Shown piece after piece: positions 53,941-63,685 of a stretch of DNA of 64,000 bases (positions are counted from its first letter, which is position 1; each line of letters begins with the position of its first letter). The stretch is taken from the NCBI RefSeq assembly GCF_019977655.1, contig NZ_AP024849.1:2823001-2887000 (forward strand), in the 5' to 3' direction. A program made the translations under genes and the position numbers. The notes under the pieces are model-generated. The model made no database searches and was not told the DNA's origin. It saw only the letters and a program-made list of their open reading frames with translations. The DNA is from Clostridium gelidum (GTDB taxonomy: Bacteria > Bacillota > Clostridia > Clostridiales > Clostridiaceae).

Positions 53941-54843
53941 GTGAGCAAGATTGTAATAGCACTAGGAGGAAATGCACTAGGAAAGACATTAGAGGAACAA
54001 ATGGAATCTGTAAAAATTACTTCTAAAAGTATTGTAGATTTAATCGAAAGTGGAAATCAAGTAGTTGTAACTCATGGTAATGGACCACAAGTAGGAATGA
54101 TAAATTCAGAAATGGATCAAATGCCATTAACAATATGCGTTGCTATGAGTCAAGGATACATTGGATATGATTTACAAAATGCAATTAGAGAAGAAGTTTT
54201 ATCACGAAATTTAAAAATTCCTGTAGTAACTCTTATTACGCAAACTCTTGTTGATCCTAATGATAGCGCGTTTTTAAATCCTACAAAGCCAATAGGACGT
54301 TTTTATAGCAAAGAGGAAGCTGAAGAATTAGAAAAGACTGGATTAATAATGAAAGAAGACTTTGGACGAGGATATAGACAAGTGGTCTCTTCTCCAAAAC
54401 CAATTGATATAATTGAAAAGAAAACGATTTTAGAATTAATATCAGCTGGAGAAATAGTTATCGCATGCGGTGGTGGTGGAATTCCAGTTATTCAAACAGA
54501 AAACAATCATTTGAAAGGTGTACCCGCAGTAATTGATAAAGATTTTGTGGCGGCGCTGTTAGCTAAAGAGATAGAAGCAGATTGTTTAATTATTCTAACA
54601 GCAGTAGAAAAAGTTGCTGTGAATTTTGGTAAGCCAGATGTTGAATGGTTGGATTCACTTACAATAGAAAAAGCTAAAAAGTATATTGAAGAAGGACAAT
54701 TTGCACCAGGATCTATGCTTCCCAAAGTACAAGCAGCTTTAGAATTTGTTTCTTCAGGAAAGGAAAGGACTGCAATTATTACGCTTTTAGACAAAGTACA
54801 TGAAGGAATTCTAGGTAAAACAGGAACTCACTTTAAAATGTAA
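53941..54843 (+). CDS. arcC: Carbamate kinase
   Basis: A 300-residue enzyme transferring phosphate from carbamoyl phosphate to ADP, giving ATP, CO2 and ammonia. Motifs are VIALGGNALGKTLEEQ, VVTHGNGPQVG and IACGGGGIPVI with AVIDKDFVAALLA. Position after ygeW matches YqeA of E. coli. GTG 53941 lies eight bases after GGAGG. The stop codon coincides with the first bases of a repeat element. Confidence 0.9.
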   Translation: MSKIVIALGGNALGKTLEEQMESVKITSKSIVDLIESGNQVVVTHGNGPQVGMINSEMDQMPLTICVAMSQGYIGYDLQNAIREEVLSRNLKIPVVTLITQTLVDPNDSAFLNPTKPIGRFYSKEEAEELEKTGLIMKEDFGRGYRQVVSSPKPIDIIEKKTILELISAGEIVIACGGGGIPVIQTENNHLKGVPAVIDKDFVAALLAKEIEADCLIILTAVEKVAVNFGKPDVEWLDSLTIEKAKKYIEEGQFAPGSMLPKVQAALEFVSSGKERTAIITLLDKVHEGILGKTGTHFKM

Positions 54844-55004
54844 GGCATATGAAAGAAAATAACAAGTCCAAAGTTGCCACGAATATTTTTCATAAGGCAA
54901 GGAGACGAATTGCCTTCATAGCGGGCCTATTAGGGCAATTTGCCGACATAGCATGATGGTAAATAGGCTGGCAAATGGACCTGCTATTTTTTGAATGTGC
55001 CTAA
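54841..55004. repeat. 165-bp inverted-repeat element, copy 2
   Basis: Starts TAAGGCATATGAAAG and ends TGAATGTGCCTAA. It matches the reverse complement of 10723-10887 over its length (for example GGCAAGGAGACGAATTG, GCGGGCCTATTAGG, CCGACATAGCATGATGG). It is inserted exactly at the carbamate kinase stop codon and 20 bases before the hydantoinase start, and it probably forms a long hairpin in the transcript. Confidence 0.78.
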
Positions 55005-55024
55005 AGTGAAAGATGTGATTATGA

Positions 55025-56404
55025 ATGATTATTATTAAAAATGGAACGATAGTGACTGAATCAGAAAGCTATCACTCAGATATTATGGTAGAAAATAATA
55101 AAATATCTTGTATTGGAGCAAATTTGTCAGATGATAATGCAGAAATTATTGATGCTTCTGGAATGTATGTAATTCCTGGAGCAGTGGATGTTCATACTCA
55201 TATGGATTTGCAATCTGGAAACAGTCGTTCAATAGACGACTTTTATACTGGAACTGTTGCAGCAGTTTGTGGTGGAACTACAAGTATTGTTGATCATGTA
55301 GCTTTTGGTCCCCCAAAATGTGTTCTTCGCCACCAAATTGACGAATATCATAAATTAGCTAATGGAAAAGCAGTAATTGATTATGGATTCCATGGGGTAA
55401 TACAGCATGTAAATGATGGGGTTTTATCTGATATGGAGTCTTTGGCTAAGGAAGGAATTTCTAGTTTTAAGATTTATATGACATATGATTTTAAACTAGA
55501 TGATGGTTCAATTTTAAAAGTATTACAAAAAGCAAAAGAATTAGGAATTATTATTGCTGTACATGCTGAAAATAATGATGTTATAAATGACCTTAGGGAA
55601 AAATATGTTTCAAATGGCTGCGTAGAAACAATATACCATGCAAAATCACGACCAGATCACTGTGAAGCTGAGGCAATTAGCAGAGTATTACATCTTGCAG
55701 CATTAGCGGGAGATGCCCCAATTTATATAGTGCATACTTCTACTGAAAAGGGATTAGATGAGATAAGAAAAGCAAGAGCACAGGGGCAAAAGAATATTTT
55801 TTCGGAAACTTGCACTCAGTACCTAACAATGACAGAGGAAAAATATTTTGAGCCAAACAATAATGGACTAAAATATGTAATGTCTCCACCTTTACGTAAG
55901 AAGAAGGACATAGAAGCTCTTTGGAAGGGAATTCAAGATGGTGCAATTAATGTAATTGCTACTGATCATTGCTCATTCAACCTAAAAGGGGACAAGCAAA
56001 AGGGAGCAGATGATTTTACAAAATGCCCTAATGGAGCTCCTGGAGTTGCTGAACGAGTTGTAGTAATTTTCTCTGAAGGTGTTATGAAAAAGAAAATTTC
56101 AATTAATCTTTTTGTAAAACTTTTATGTACAAATCCTGCTAAAATTTATGGACTTTATCCTAAAAAGGGATCTTTGATTCCTGGGGCAGATGCTGATATT
56201 ACTATTATTAATCCAAATCCTGAATATACTATTACAAGAAATATGCTTCATGGAGCAGTAGATTACACATGCTTTGAAGGAATGAAATTAAAGGGAGAAA
56301 TTGATACTGTAATACAGAATGGCAAAGTAGCTTATAAAAATAATAAATTTTTTGGTAAAAAAGGTAATGGAGAATTTATTAAAAGAAAAATAATGGAACA
56401 ATAG
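55025..56404 (+). CDS. hyuA: Dihydropyrimidinase/hydantoinase family amidohydrolase
   Basis: A 459-residue zinc amidohydrolase of the YgeZ/HyuA type that opens cyclic ureides. It has the HxH pair in VDVHTHMDL, the carboxylated lysine in SSFKIYMTYD, HAENND, IVHTSTEKG and the final aspartate in ATDHCSF. No strong ribosome site precedes ATG 55025, perhaps because the repeat element landed just upstream. In this cluster it should act on a purine-ring cleavage product. Confidence 0.86.
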   Translation: MIIIKNGTIVTESESYHSDIMVENNKISCIGANLSDDNAEIIDASGMYVIPGAVDVHTHMDLQSGNSRSIDDFYTGTVAAVCGGTTSIVDHVAFGPPKCVLRHQIDEYHKLANGKAVIDYGFHGVIQHVNDGVLSDMESLAKEGISSFKIYMTYDFKLDDGSILKVLQKAKELGIIIAVHAENNDVINDLREKYVSNGCVETIYHAKSRPDHCEAEAISRVLHLAALAGDAPIYIVHTSTEKGLDEIRKARAQGQKNIFSETCTQYLTMTEEKYFEPNNNGLKYVMSPPLRKKKDIEALWKGIQDGAINVIATDHCSFNLKGDKQKGADDFTKCPNGAPGVAERVVVIFSEGVMKKKISINLFVKLLCTNPAKIYGLYPKKGSLIPGADADITIINPNPEYTITRNMLHGAVDYTCFEGMKLKGEIDTVIQNGKVAYKNNKFFGKKGNGEFIKRKIMEQ

Positions 56405-56429
56405 GAAAGTACTATTCAATATATTAACA

Positions 56430-56456
56430 ATAGCAACCACAATGGTTAGTTGCTAT
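56430..56456 (+). terminator. Hairpin between hydantoinase and regulator
   Basis: ATAGCAAC (56430-56437) pairs with GTTGCTAT (56449-56456). A weak, partly T-rich tail follows. Confidence 0.45.
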
Positions 56457-56525
56457 GCTTTGAATTATTTATTGAGATTTATAAATTTAATAATTTAGAT
56501 ATAGAGTAATAAAGGAGATTTGACC

Positions 56526-57167
56526 ATGAGTGTATATGACGATTTGGATTTTTTAAAAAGGCTTATTAAAGGTATTGCAGAAGAGTTTGGGTCAGATTGT
56601 GAAGTGGCGATTCATGATTTAAAAGCAGGATATGAACACAGCATTATAGCAATTGAAAATGGACATGTTACAGGACGTAAGATTGGGGATGTTGCATCGC
56701 GAATTGCAATGGAAACAATTCATTCTAATCTTCAACATGAGGATCATTATAGTTATAGCACCCGTACAAATGATGGACGTATTTTAAAATCTACTACCAT
56801 ATGCATTCCAGATAAAAATGGTAAAGCTAAAGCACTTCTTTGTATTAATTATGATATTACTCAACTAATGGTATCTAATAAGATTATGAGTGACTTTATT
56901 TCCATGAAGGAAATAAAAAACAATGATGAGGCTAATGTTGCAATTCCAACAGATGTTAACCAACTTCTTGAAGATTTAATTGAGGAATCATATGAATTAA
57001 TTGGAAAACCTGTTTCAGTTATGACTAAAGAAGATAAAATGAAAGCCATTAAATTTTTAGAGAGCAAAGGTGCACTTTTAATTAAAAGATCAGGAGATAA
57101 AATTTCAAAGTTTTATGATATATCAAAATATTCACTTTATAGCTATTTAAATAGTAATGAGGATTAA
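56526..57167 (+). CDS. YheO-like PAS/HTH transcription regulator
   Basis: A 213-residue regulator with an N-terminal YheO-like PAS domain (CEVAIHDLKAGYEHSIIAIENGHVTGR, quoted in part) and a C-terminal helix-turn-helix (KFLESKGALLIKRSGDKISKF, partial; ISKYSLYSYL). Related proteins regulate catabolic operons. It likely controls the purine cluster around it. ATG 56526 follows AAAGGAG by seven bases. Confidence 0.78.
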   Translation: MSVYDDLDFLKRLIKGIAEEFGSDCEVAIHDLKAGYEHSIIAIENGHVTGRKIGDVASRIAMETIHSNLQHEDHYSYSTRTNDGRILKSTTICIPDKNGKAKALLCINYDITQLMVSNKIMSDFISMKEIKNNDEANVAIPTDVNQLLEDLIEESYELIGKPVSVMTKEDKMKAIKFLESKGALLIKRSGDKISKFYDISKYSLYSYLNSNED

Positions 57168-57202
57168 GAGTATTACAGTGTATTTTATTAGGAGGTCTTG
57201 TA

Positions 57203-58486
57203 ATGCAAGATGAGTTTATTGTTAAAGGTAATATTATTTTCACTAAAGATTTAGGTAAATATGAAATATTTGAAAATGGATATATTGTTGTTGGAGGCAA
57301 ACTTGTTAAAGGTGTTTTTAAAGAGTTACCTGAAAAATTTAGCGAACTAAAGATTTTAGACTATGGACATGCACTCATAATACCAGGATTTGTTGACCTT
57401 CATTCACATGCACCGCAGTTTCCTAATTTAGGTTTAGGACTAGATAAGGAACTTATGCCATGGTTAGATTCATATACGTTTCCAGAAGAAAAAAAATATT
57501 CTGATAGCGGCTATGCAAAAAAAGTGTATTCAGCTTTTATAAGAAGTCTATGGAAGCATGGAACTACTCGTTCTTGTGTTTTTGCTACCATTCATAAGAA
57601 TACAACAAAGTTATTAATGGATTTGTTTGCAGAAGCAGGGTTGGGTGCATATGTAGGAAAAGTTAATATGAATAGAAATGCACCGGAGTATTTATTAGAA
57701 AGTACTGAGGAATCAATTGATAATACTAAAGAACTATTAGAGGAATATGATCATAAATATGAATTGGTTAAACCCATTATTACACCAAGATTTGTTCCAA
57801 CATGTAGCTTTGAGCTTTTAAAAAGCCTTGGAGAATTGGCGAAAAAATATAATGTTCCAGTTCAATCTCATTTGAGTGAAAATTTAAGCGAAATTAGTTT
57901 CGTAAAAAAATTACACCCTAAATTAAAAAATTATGCCAGTGTCTATGATGAAGCAGGATTATTTGGAGATTGTCCGACTATAATGGCTCATTGTATTTGG
58001 CTTGAAGAAGATGAAATTGAACTAATGGTGAAGAACGAAGTTTTCGTAGCCCACTGTCCTAATTCAAATGGCAATTTATCAAGTGGTATTGCATCTATTA
58101 GAAAACTGCTAGAGAGAGGTTTAAATATAGGACTTGCAACGGATGTATCAGGTGGATATAGTGTATCCATGATAAATGCAATTGTAAGCAGTGCCATGGT
58201 GTCAAAGTTAAAATGGTTAGAAAGTAATAGAACAGATAAGCCTTTAACCACAGCAGAATTATTTTATTTATCAACAAAAGGTGGCGGAAAATTTTTTGGA
58301 AAAGTAGGAAGTTTTGAAGAAGGCTATGAGTTTGATGCCCTAATTATTGATGATAGCAACTTATCCATATTCAACCCATTATCAATGGAGGAAAGATTAG
58401 AAAAATTTATTTACACTGGTGATGACAGAAATATTAAAGAAAGATATGTAGCAGGCAAAAAAATAGAAGAACCAAAACAATATTAA
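57203..58486 (+). CDS. guaD: Guanine deaminase
   Basis: A 427-residue zinc amidohydrolase converting guanine to xanthine and ammonia. Motifs: PGFVDLHSHAPQFPNLGLG, VQSHLSENLSEI, MAHCIWLEEDEIELM with HCPNSNGNL, and LATDVSGGYSVSM. The QFPNxGLGLD...LDxYTFPxE region is characteristic of GuaD rather than SsnA or other amidohydrolases. The start follows AGGAGG. It feeds guanine into the xanthine branch. Confidence 0.88.
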   Translation: MQDEFIVKGNIIFTKDLGKYEIFENGYIVVGGKLVKGVFKELPEKFSELKILDYGHALIIPGFVDLHSHAPQFPNLGLGLDKELMPWLDSYTFPEEKKYSDSGYAKKVYSAFIRSLWKHGTTRSCVFATIHKNTTKLLMDLFAEAGLGAYVGKVNMNRNAPEYLLESTEESIDNTKELLEEYDHKYELVKPIITPRFVPTCSFELLKSLGELAKKYNVPVQSHLSENLSEISFVKKLHPKLKNYASVYDEAGLFGDCPTIMAHCIWLEEDEIELMVKNEVFVAHCPNSNGNLSSGIASIRKLLERGLNIGLATDVSGGYSVSMINAIVSSAMVSKLKWLESNRTDKPLTTAELFYLSTKGGGKFFGKVGSFEEGYEFDALIIDDSNLSIFNPLSMEERLEKFIYTGDDRNIKERYVAGKKIEEPKQY

Positions 58487-58505
58487 AATCATAGGAGGAC
58501 TATTT

Positions 58506-61500
58506 ATGAGTGATAAGATGCAACGTATTCCTTTTGAAAAGATGCTAACTTGGATAACTAAAGAGTTAAAGGAAAAGGAATCTATTTTTGGAGTGCATAA
58601 AGATAAATTTTATTATAATGAAACTGGAAAATCAATTACTTTATTCAATAAAAAACTTGCGTCACCACTTGGACCAGCAGCAGGTCCAAATTCTCAATTA
58701 GCACAAAATATTGTTTGTTCATATTTAACGGGAAGTCGTTTTATTGAATTAAAAACGGTACAAGTTATTGATGGAGAAGATATTACAGTTGCTAAACCAT
58801 GCATCAACGCACAAGATGAGGGTTACAACGTAGAGTGGTCTACAGAATTAAAAGTGTCAGAAGCTTTTGATGAATATGTAAAAGCATGGTTTTTACTTCA
58901 TGTTTTGATGAAAGAGCTTAAATTTGATAAGGAAAGAGATTTTATGTTCAACATGAGTGTAGGATATGATTTAAAAGGCATAAAATCTCCTAAAATAGAT
59001 GCTTATATTGAAGGAATGCGTAATGCATCTTCTACAGAAATTTGGAGAGAATGCAAAGAAACACTTCTTTCTCATATAGATATGTTCGATGAATTTACGA
59101 AGGAAGATTTGGAAGATATTTCACCTATTATTTGTTCATCTATTACAATATCTACACTTCACGGATGCCCTGCCAATGAAATTGAAGGAATTGCTAGTTA
59201 TTTTCTTGAAGAAAAAGGATTATACACTTATATTAAAATGAATCCAACTCTACTAGGCGAAAAGTTCGTTAGAGAAACTTTAATAGATATGGGTTATGAC
59301 TATATAGTTCTAAATGGAGAACACTTTATAAATGATTTGCAGTATTCAGATGGCGTTACAATGTTAAAACGTTTAAAAATGCTTGCAAAGAAACTAAAGC
59401 TAGAAATAGGAGTTAAACTAACTAATACATTACCAACAAAAATTATAAATAATGAATTACCAGGGGAAGAAATGTACATGTCAGGACGTGCGCTCTTTCC
59501 ATTATCTATATCACTAGCTAGCAAATTGGCTAAAGAATTTGATGGAGACTTACAAATTTCATATTCAGGTGGAGCTGATTTCTTTAATATTGATAAGATA
59601 TTATCTACGGGAATTAGTCCAATAACATTTGCAACATCTATATTAAAGCCAGGTGGTTATGAAAGAATAACACAAATGGCTAAAAAAGTTGAAAAACAGC
59701 TTGATTGTAAATTATCAGGAATCAATATAGAAATTTTGGAGGACTTAGCAAAGCAAGCTATTAATGATAAACATTATAGGAAAGAGCTACGCCTTGTTAA
59801 TAGCAGAAAACTTAATTCTAACCTCAAAGTTTATGATTGTGCAATAGCACCTTGTACTAAAGGATGTCCAATTAATCAGCAAATTCCACAATATGTAGTT
59901 TTAGTGGGCGAAAAAAAATACGATGAAGCTTTTTCAGTAATTGCTATAGACAATGCATTACCAGCTATTACAGCAACTATTTGTAATCATAAGTGCCAGT
60001 CTAAATGTACTAGACTTGATTACGATGAATCTGTTTTAATTAGAGATTTGAAAAAGATTGCTGTTTTGAATGCACAGGATAAATTCACTCTGGCTATTAA
60101 ATCAGCAGATATTAGAACTGGCAAAAAAGTTGTGGTCATTGGAGCAGGTCCTGCAGGACTTTCCACAGCTCTTTTCTTAAGAAGAAATGGTGTGGATGTT
60201 ACAGTAAGGGATAAGAAGGAAAGTGCAATGGGTGTGGTAGAGCACGTTATACCAGAGTTTAGAATTTCTTCTGAAATGATTAAAAAAGATTTTGAGATGA
60301 TTAAAAAGCAAGGGGTAAAATTTGAATTTTCTATTGATGAAAACCTTAGCTTAAATGAATTAAAAAAAGAATATGATTATGTAGTTTTAGCTATAGGAGC
60401 CTGGAAACCAGGAAAGATTTCATTAAGCGATTGCGAGAATAAAGCAATTAGTGCTATTTCATTTTTAGAAAAATATAAAAAACAAAAAGGAAAGATTTCT
60501 CTAGGTAAAAATGTTTGTGTTATTGGTGGAGGAAATGTTGCAATGGATGCAGCGCGCGTTGCTAAAAGAGTGAGTGGAGTAGAAAAAGTTTCTATTATAT
60601 ACAGAAGAACTAAAAAATATATGCCAGCTGATAATGAAGAAATAGAACTTGTTATTTCCGAAGGTATTTTACTTAAAGAACTCCTTTCACCGATTTCTAT
60701 TAAAGATGGCAAACTTACTTGCGAAAAAATGATTTTAGGTGATAGTGATGCTTCTTTAAGAAGAAGCTCAATAGGAACTGGAGAAATAACCATGGTGGAT
60801 ACAGATACAGTTATTATTGCAACAGGTGAAAAAATTGATAGTCATTTATTAAGACAAAATGAAATGAATTTAGACTCTAATAATTTTCCAATAGTTAATG
60901 AAAAATTAGAAACCAATATAGCAAATGTTTATGTTATTGGTGATTTGAAAAAAGGTCCATCTACAATTGTTAATGCAATAGCAGATGCAAAAACAGTTAC
61001 AAAAGATATTCTAATAAAAGAAGGTCTAAGCTCTGATTTCAAACTAAAAAGTTCTTGTTTTAATGAAAAAATATTATATGACAGGAAGGGAATCTTAGAA
61101 GATCCTAAGTCTATTGAAAAAGAGGCTGGTAGATGTTTATCTTGTAATAAAATTTGTGAATTATGCGTTGATGTTTGTCCTAATAGAGCCAATGTAGCGA
61201 TTAAGGTAAATGGTGATTTTGCTTCGACTCATCAGATTGTACATTTAGATGGTATGTGCAATGAATGCGGTAACTGCGGTATTTTCTGTCCTCATAAGGG
61301 AAATCCATATAAGGATAAAATAACAGTTTTCTGGAGTAAAGAAGAATTAGAAAATAGCGAAAACAAGGGGTTCTTTATTGAAAATATAAAAAAAGGTATT
61401 TGCCTAATAAGAACTGAAGAAGGCAGAATTATAAATTATACTATAGGGAAGGACACAGCTATTTCAAAAGAAATGGTCAGTGTAATTCAAACTTGTATAG

Positions 61501-61523
61501 ATAAATATGATTACATGCTTTAA
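58506..61523 (+). CDS. ygfK: YgfK-family flavin/Fe-S oxidoreductase
   Basis: A 1005-residue protein of the YgfK family, once annotated as putative selenate reductase and now linked to anaerobic purine catabolism. The N-terminal 430 residues resemble a dihydroorotate/dihydropyrimidine dehydrogenase FMN barrel (LASPLGPAAGPNSQLA, STLHGCPANEIE). A GltD-like Fe-S/FAD/NAD part follows (CTKGCPINQQI, VVIGAGPAGLSTALF, VIGGGNVAMDAARVAKRV) and two C-terminal ferredoxin clusters (CLSCNKICELCVDVCP, CNECGNCGIFCP). It probably reduces a purine or oxopurine ring with NAD(P)H. The start follows AGGAGG. Confidence 0.88.
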   Translation: MSDKMQRIPFEKMLTWITKELKEKESIFGVHKDKFYYNETGKSITLFNKKLASPLGPAAGPNSQLAQNIVCSYLTGSRFIELKTVQVIDGEDITVAKPCINAQDEGYNVEWSTELKVSEAFDEYVKAWFLLHVLMKELKFDKERDFMFNMSVGYDLKGIKSPKIDAYIEGMRNASSTEIWRECKETLLSHIDMFDEFTKEDLEDISPIICSSITISTLHGCPANEIEGIASYFLEEKGLYTYIKMNPTLLGEKFVRETLIDMGYDYIVLNGEHFINDLQYSDGVTMLKRLKMLAKKLKLEIGVKLTNTLPTKIINNELPGEEMYMSGRALFPLSISLASKLAKEFDGDLQISYSGGADFFNIDKILSTGISPITFATSILKPGGYERITQMAKKVEKQLDCKLSGINIEILEDLAKQAINDKHYRKELRLVNSRKLNSNLKVYDCAIAPCTKGCPINQQIPQYVVLVGEKKYDEAFSVIAIDNALPAITATICNHKCQSKCTRLDYDESVLIRDLKKIAVLNAQDKFTLAIKSADIRTGKKVVVIGAGPAGLSTALFLRRNGVDVTVRDKKESAMGVVEHVIPEFRISSEMIKKDFEMIKKQGVKFEFSIDENLSLNELKKEYDYVVLAIGAWKPGKISLSDCENKAISAISFLEKYKKQKGKISLGKNVCVIGGGNVAMDAARVAKRVSGVEKVSIIYRRTKKYMPADNEEIELVISEGILLKELLSPISIKDGKLTCEKMILGDSDASLRRSSIGTGEITMVDTDTVIIATGEKIDSHLLRQNEMNLDSNNFPIVNEKLETNIANVYVIGDLKKGPSTIVNAIADAKTVTKDILIKEGLSSDFKLKSSCFNEKILYDRKGILEDPKSIEKEAGRCLSCNKICELCVDVCPNRANVAIKVNGDFASTHQIVHLDGMCNECGNCGIFCPHKGNPYKDKITVFWSKEELENSENKGFFIENIKKGICLIRTEEGRIINYTIGKDTAISKEMVSVIQTCIDKYDYML

Positions 61524-61583
61524 TATTAAAATTTAGAGAGTTGTAATAGAAAATAATAAAAATATTTTCTATAATGCAATTTA

Positions 61584-61786
61584 TCCGATAGCTAGCATCC
61601 GTAATACTCCTACTATAGATGAAACTACTCTTCCTAAAGTCAGATGAGTAAGCGATTCACACTAAATCATAGATTTAGGTTCTCTGCTTAAGTGGGAGAT
61701 AACGGCTGCACGCTCCTGGATAGGTTCAACTAAGACTCAGATGGGGATCAAACCCCACCTGAATCAAGTTTCACTTGATATTACAA
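61584..61786 (+). ncRNA. Structured, possibly transposon-derived RNA-like segment
   Basis: Markedly more GC-rich than nearby spacers and dense in hairpins: CTAAATC-ATA-GATTTAG (61662-61678), TCAGATGGGG/CCCCACCTGA (61737-61746/61753-61762, one mismatch), and TCAAG-N5-CTTGA (61764-61778). GGGAG (61694-) may pair with the CTCC at 61713-. A short frame through it reads IRNTPTIDETTLPKVR and stops at 61647, as the tail of a decayed transposase might. It could be the 3' end of an IS200/IS605-type element with its guide-like RNA, or another conserved RNA. Confidence 0.45.
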
Positions 61787-61808
61787 GCAGATATAAAATA
61801 TCCTATGA

Positions 61809-61848
61809 TGGTCTTGGGTAATGATATACATAATATAGCCCAAGACCA
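61809..61848. terminator. 10-bp hairpin before the purine permease
   Basis: TGGTCTTGGG (61809-61818) is the exact complement of CCCAAGACCA (61839-61848). It is followed by AATAAAAAA, so on the plus strand it is not a classic terminator; on the minus strand a weak T tail would follow. Confidence 0.5.
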
Positions 61849-61942
61849 AATAAAAAACTCGAAGAATGAATTACTGAAATATGCAGTAATGTATGGACTA
61901 ATACATATAACCTAATTAAATAATTATTCTAGACTATAGTGT

Positions 61943-62017
61943 TTAGGCATATTCAAAGAAATAACAAGTCAATATACATCGCATTTTGGAATTGTTATTG
62001 TCTTTCATATGCCTTAC
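61943..62017. repeat. 75-bp variant of the inverted-repeat element
   Basis: Starts TTAGGCATATTCAAAGAAATAACAAG and ends GTCTTTCATATGCCTTA (quoted in parts). The ends match those of the 165-bp copies (TTAGGCA...AATAACAAGTC), but the central 90 bases are missing or replaced. The two halves are largely complementary. Confidence 0.6.
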
Positions 62018-62141
62018 TCTTTTAAGCTAAGAGGTTATATATCATTATGAGGGGGGATTGTGCAATTCTTGCTGAAGCAAGAAGTTAGAAAATGAGACAG
62101 CAATGCGTTAACACTAGGTATAATTTTAAGGGGGATATTTT

Positions 62142-63566
62142 ATGAAAACAAATGTAACCAAACAAAAATCATCATTTTTGGAAAGCTATTTTCACTTGAA
62201 GGAAAATGACTCAGATGTAAAGACAGAAATACTTGCTGGAATTACTACTTTTGTTACAATGGCATACATTATATTTGTTAACCCTAATGTACTAAAAATA
62301 GCTGGAATGAACTCTGAAAATGCAGTAGGTGATGCAGCTGCAAAGTTTGGTGTAGGCTCTGATCCAATAGTAGCATCAGTTTTTGTGGCTACATGTCTAG
62401 CCGCTGCTGTTGGTACATTAATAATGGGTCTTTATGCCAACCTTCCTTTTGCGCAAGCTCCTGGGATGGGTCTTAATGCATTTTTTACTTATACCGTATG
62501 TTTAACATTAGGATTTACATGGCATCAGGCATTATCATGCGTATTAATGTCAGGAATATTATTTATAATTATTACAGTAACATCAATACGAGAAAAGATA
62601 GTTGATGCAATACCACAAAATCTTAAGTACGCAATTTCTGGAGGTATTGGACTCTTTATAGCTCTTATTGGCTTGAAATCTGGCGGACTAATAGTTGCAA
62701 ATCAAGCTACACTCGTTGGCTTTGGAAATTTTGCAAAACCAGGAACATTACTTGCTATAATAGGAATTATAATAACTGCTATTTTAATGTCTAGAGGTGT
62801 TAAAGGTTCGATTCTTATTGGAATAATTTCAACCACAATAATAGGAATTCCATTCAAAATTACATCACTAGAAAATTTACATGTTTTTAGTGCACCGCCA
62901 TCAATTGCCCCTACTTTTGCAGCATTTGATTTTGCTGGTTTATTTTCCAAAGGTGGTACTTCAATAGGAGGTGCAATTCTTAGTGTTATTATGGTTGTTA
63001 TAACTATTTGTCTAGTAGACCTTTTTGATACTATAGGAACCCTAGTTGGAACTGCAACAAAAGCTGGAATGCTTGACGAAAATGGTAAGGTTTTAAGAAT
63101 GAGAAAAGCCCTTTTATGTGATGCAGTAGCAACAACAGTAGGTTCATTTTTGGGGACAAGTACGGTTTCCACATATGTTGAATCTACGTCTGGTGTTTCA
63201 GAAGGAGGAAGAACTGGACTTACTTCGGTAACAGTAGGTATATTGTATATTTTATCACTATTTTTCTCAGGTCTTGTTGGTATAGTTCCTGGAGAAGCTA
63301 CAGCACCAGCACTTGTAATAGTAGGAGTTTTGATGATGTCAGCAATTGTTAAGATAGATTTCAATGATTTTACAGAAGCAGTTCCAGCATTTTTTGCTAT
63401 AGCATTAATGCCTTTTACGTATAGTATAGCTAATGGAATTGCAGCTGCTATGATCTTTTATCCAATAACAAAAATAGCTACAGGCAGGCAAAAGGAACTT
63501 CATCCAATAGTATATATACTTGCTTTATTGTTCATTCTAAGATATATTTTACTTCCTTTTGAATAG
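62142..63566 (+). CDS. AzgA-type purine permease (NCS2)
   Basis: A 474-residue membrane protein with about 12-14 helices. The N-terminal signature EILAGITTFVTMAYIIFVNP and QAPGMGLNAFFTYTV, plus the C-terminal half FDTIGTLVGTATKAGML, TVSTYVESTSGVSEGGRTG (quoted in part), identify the AzgA/PbuG hypoxanthine-guanine-adenine permeases. It should import purine bases for the deaminases encoded on both sides. The start follows AAGGGGG. I found no purine-riboswitch core upstream. Confidence 0.9.
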   Translation: MKTNVTKQKSSFLESYFHLKENDSDVKTEILAGITTFVTMAYIIFVNPNVLKIAGMNSENAVGDAAAKFGVGSDPIVASVFVATCLAAAVGTLIMGLYANLPFAQAPGMGLNAFFTYTVCLTLGFTWHQALSCVLMSGILFIIITVTSIREKIVDAIPQNLKYAISGGIGLFIALIGLKSGGLIVANQATLVGFGNFAKPGTLLAIIGIIITAILMSRGVKGSILIGIISTTIIGIPFKITSLENLHVFSAPPSIAPTFAAFDFAGLFSKGGTSIGGAILSVIMVVITICLVDLFDTIGTLVGTATKAGMLDENGKVLRMRKALLCDAVATTVGSFLGTSTVSTYVESTSGVSEGGRTGLTSVTVGILYILSLFFSGLVGIVPGEATAPALVIVGVLMMSAIVKIDFNDFTEAVPAFFAIALMPFTYSIANGIAAAMIFYPITKIATGRQKELHPIVYILALLFILRYILLPFE

Positions 63567-63585
63567 ACTTAAGAAGTAGTTTGAC

Positions 63586-63619
63586 GCTTCAATCGCTTTT
63601 AATTAAGTGATTGAAGCGA
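63586..63619 (+). terminator. Terminator after the purine permease
   Basis: CGCTTCAATCGCTT (63586-63599) pairs with AAGTGATTGAAGCG (63606-63619), one wobble. It lies 20 bases past the permease stop. Confidence 0.65.
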
Positions 63620-63685
63620 TTAACATCATGCTGTATATTAAAAATCTTCTTAAATATTATAGTTGGAATATATGGGGGGATAATA

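Noticed and set aside
61801..62141. Purine riboswitch upstream of the AzgA-type permease
   Set aside because: I looked for the conserved three-way-junction core and loops; only a simple 10-bp hairpin and the 75-bp repeat variant are visible.
62702..63364. Long minus-strand open frame (220 codons) under the purine permease
   Set aside because: Antisense to a clear 474-residue membrane protein; composition is the mirror of hydrophobic codons and no ribosome site is present.
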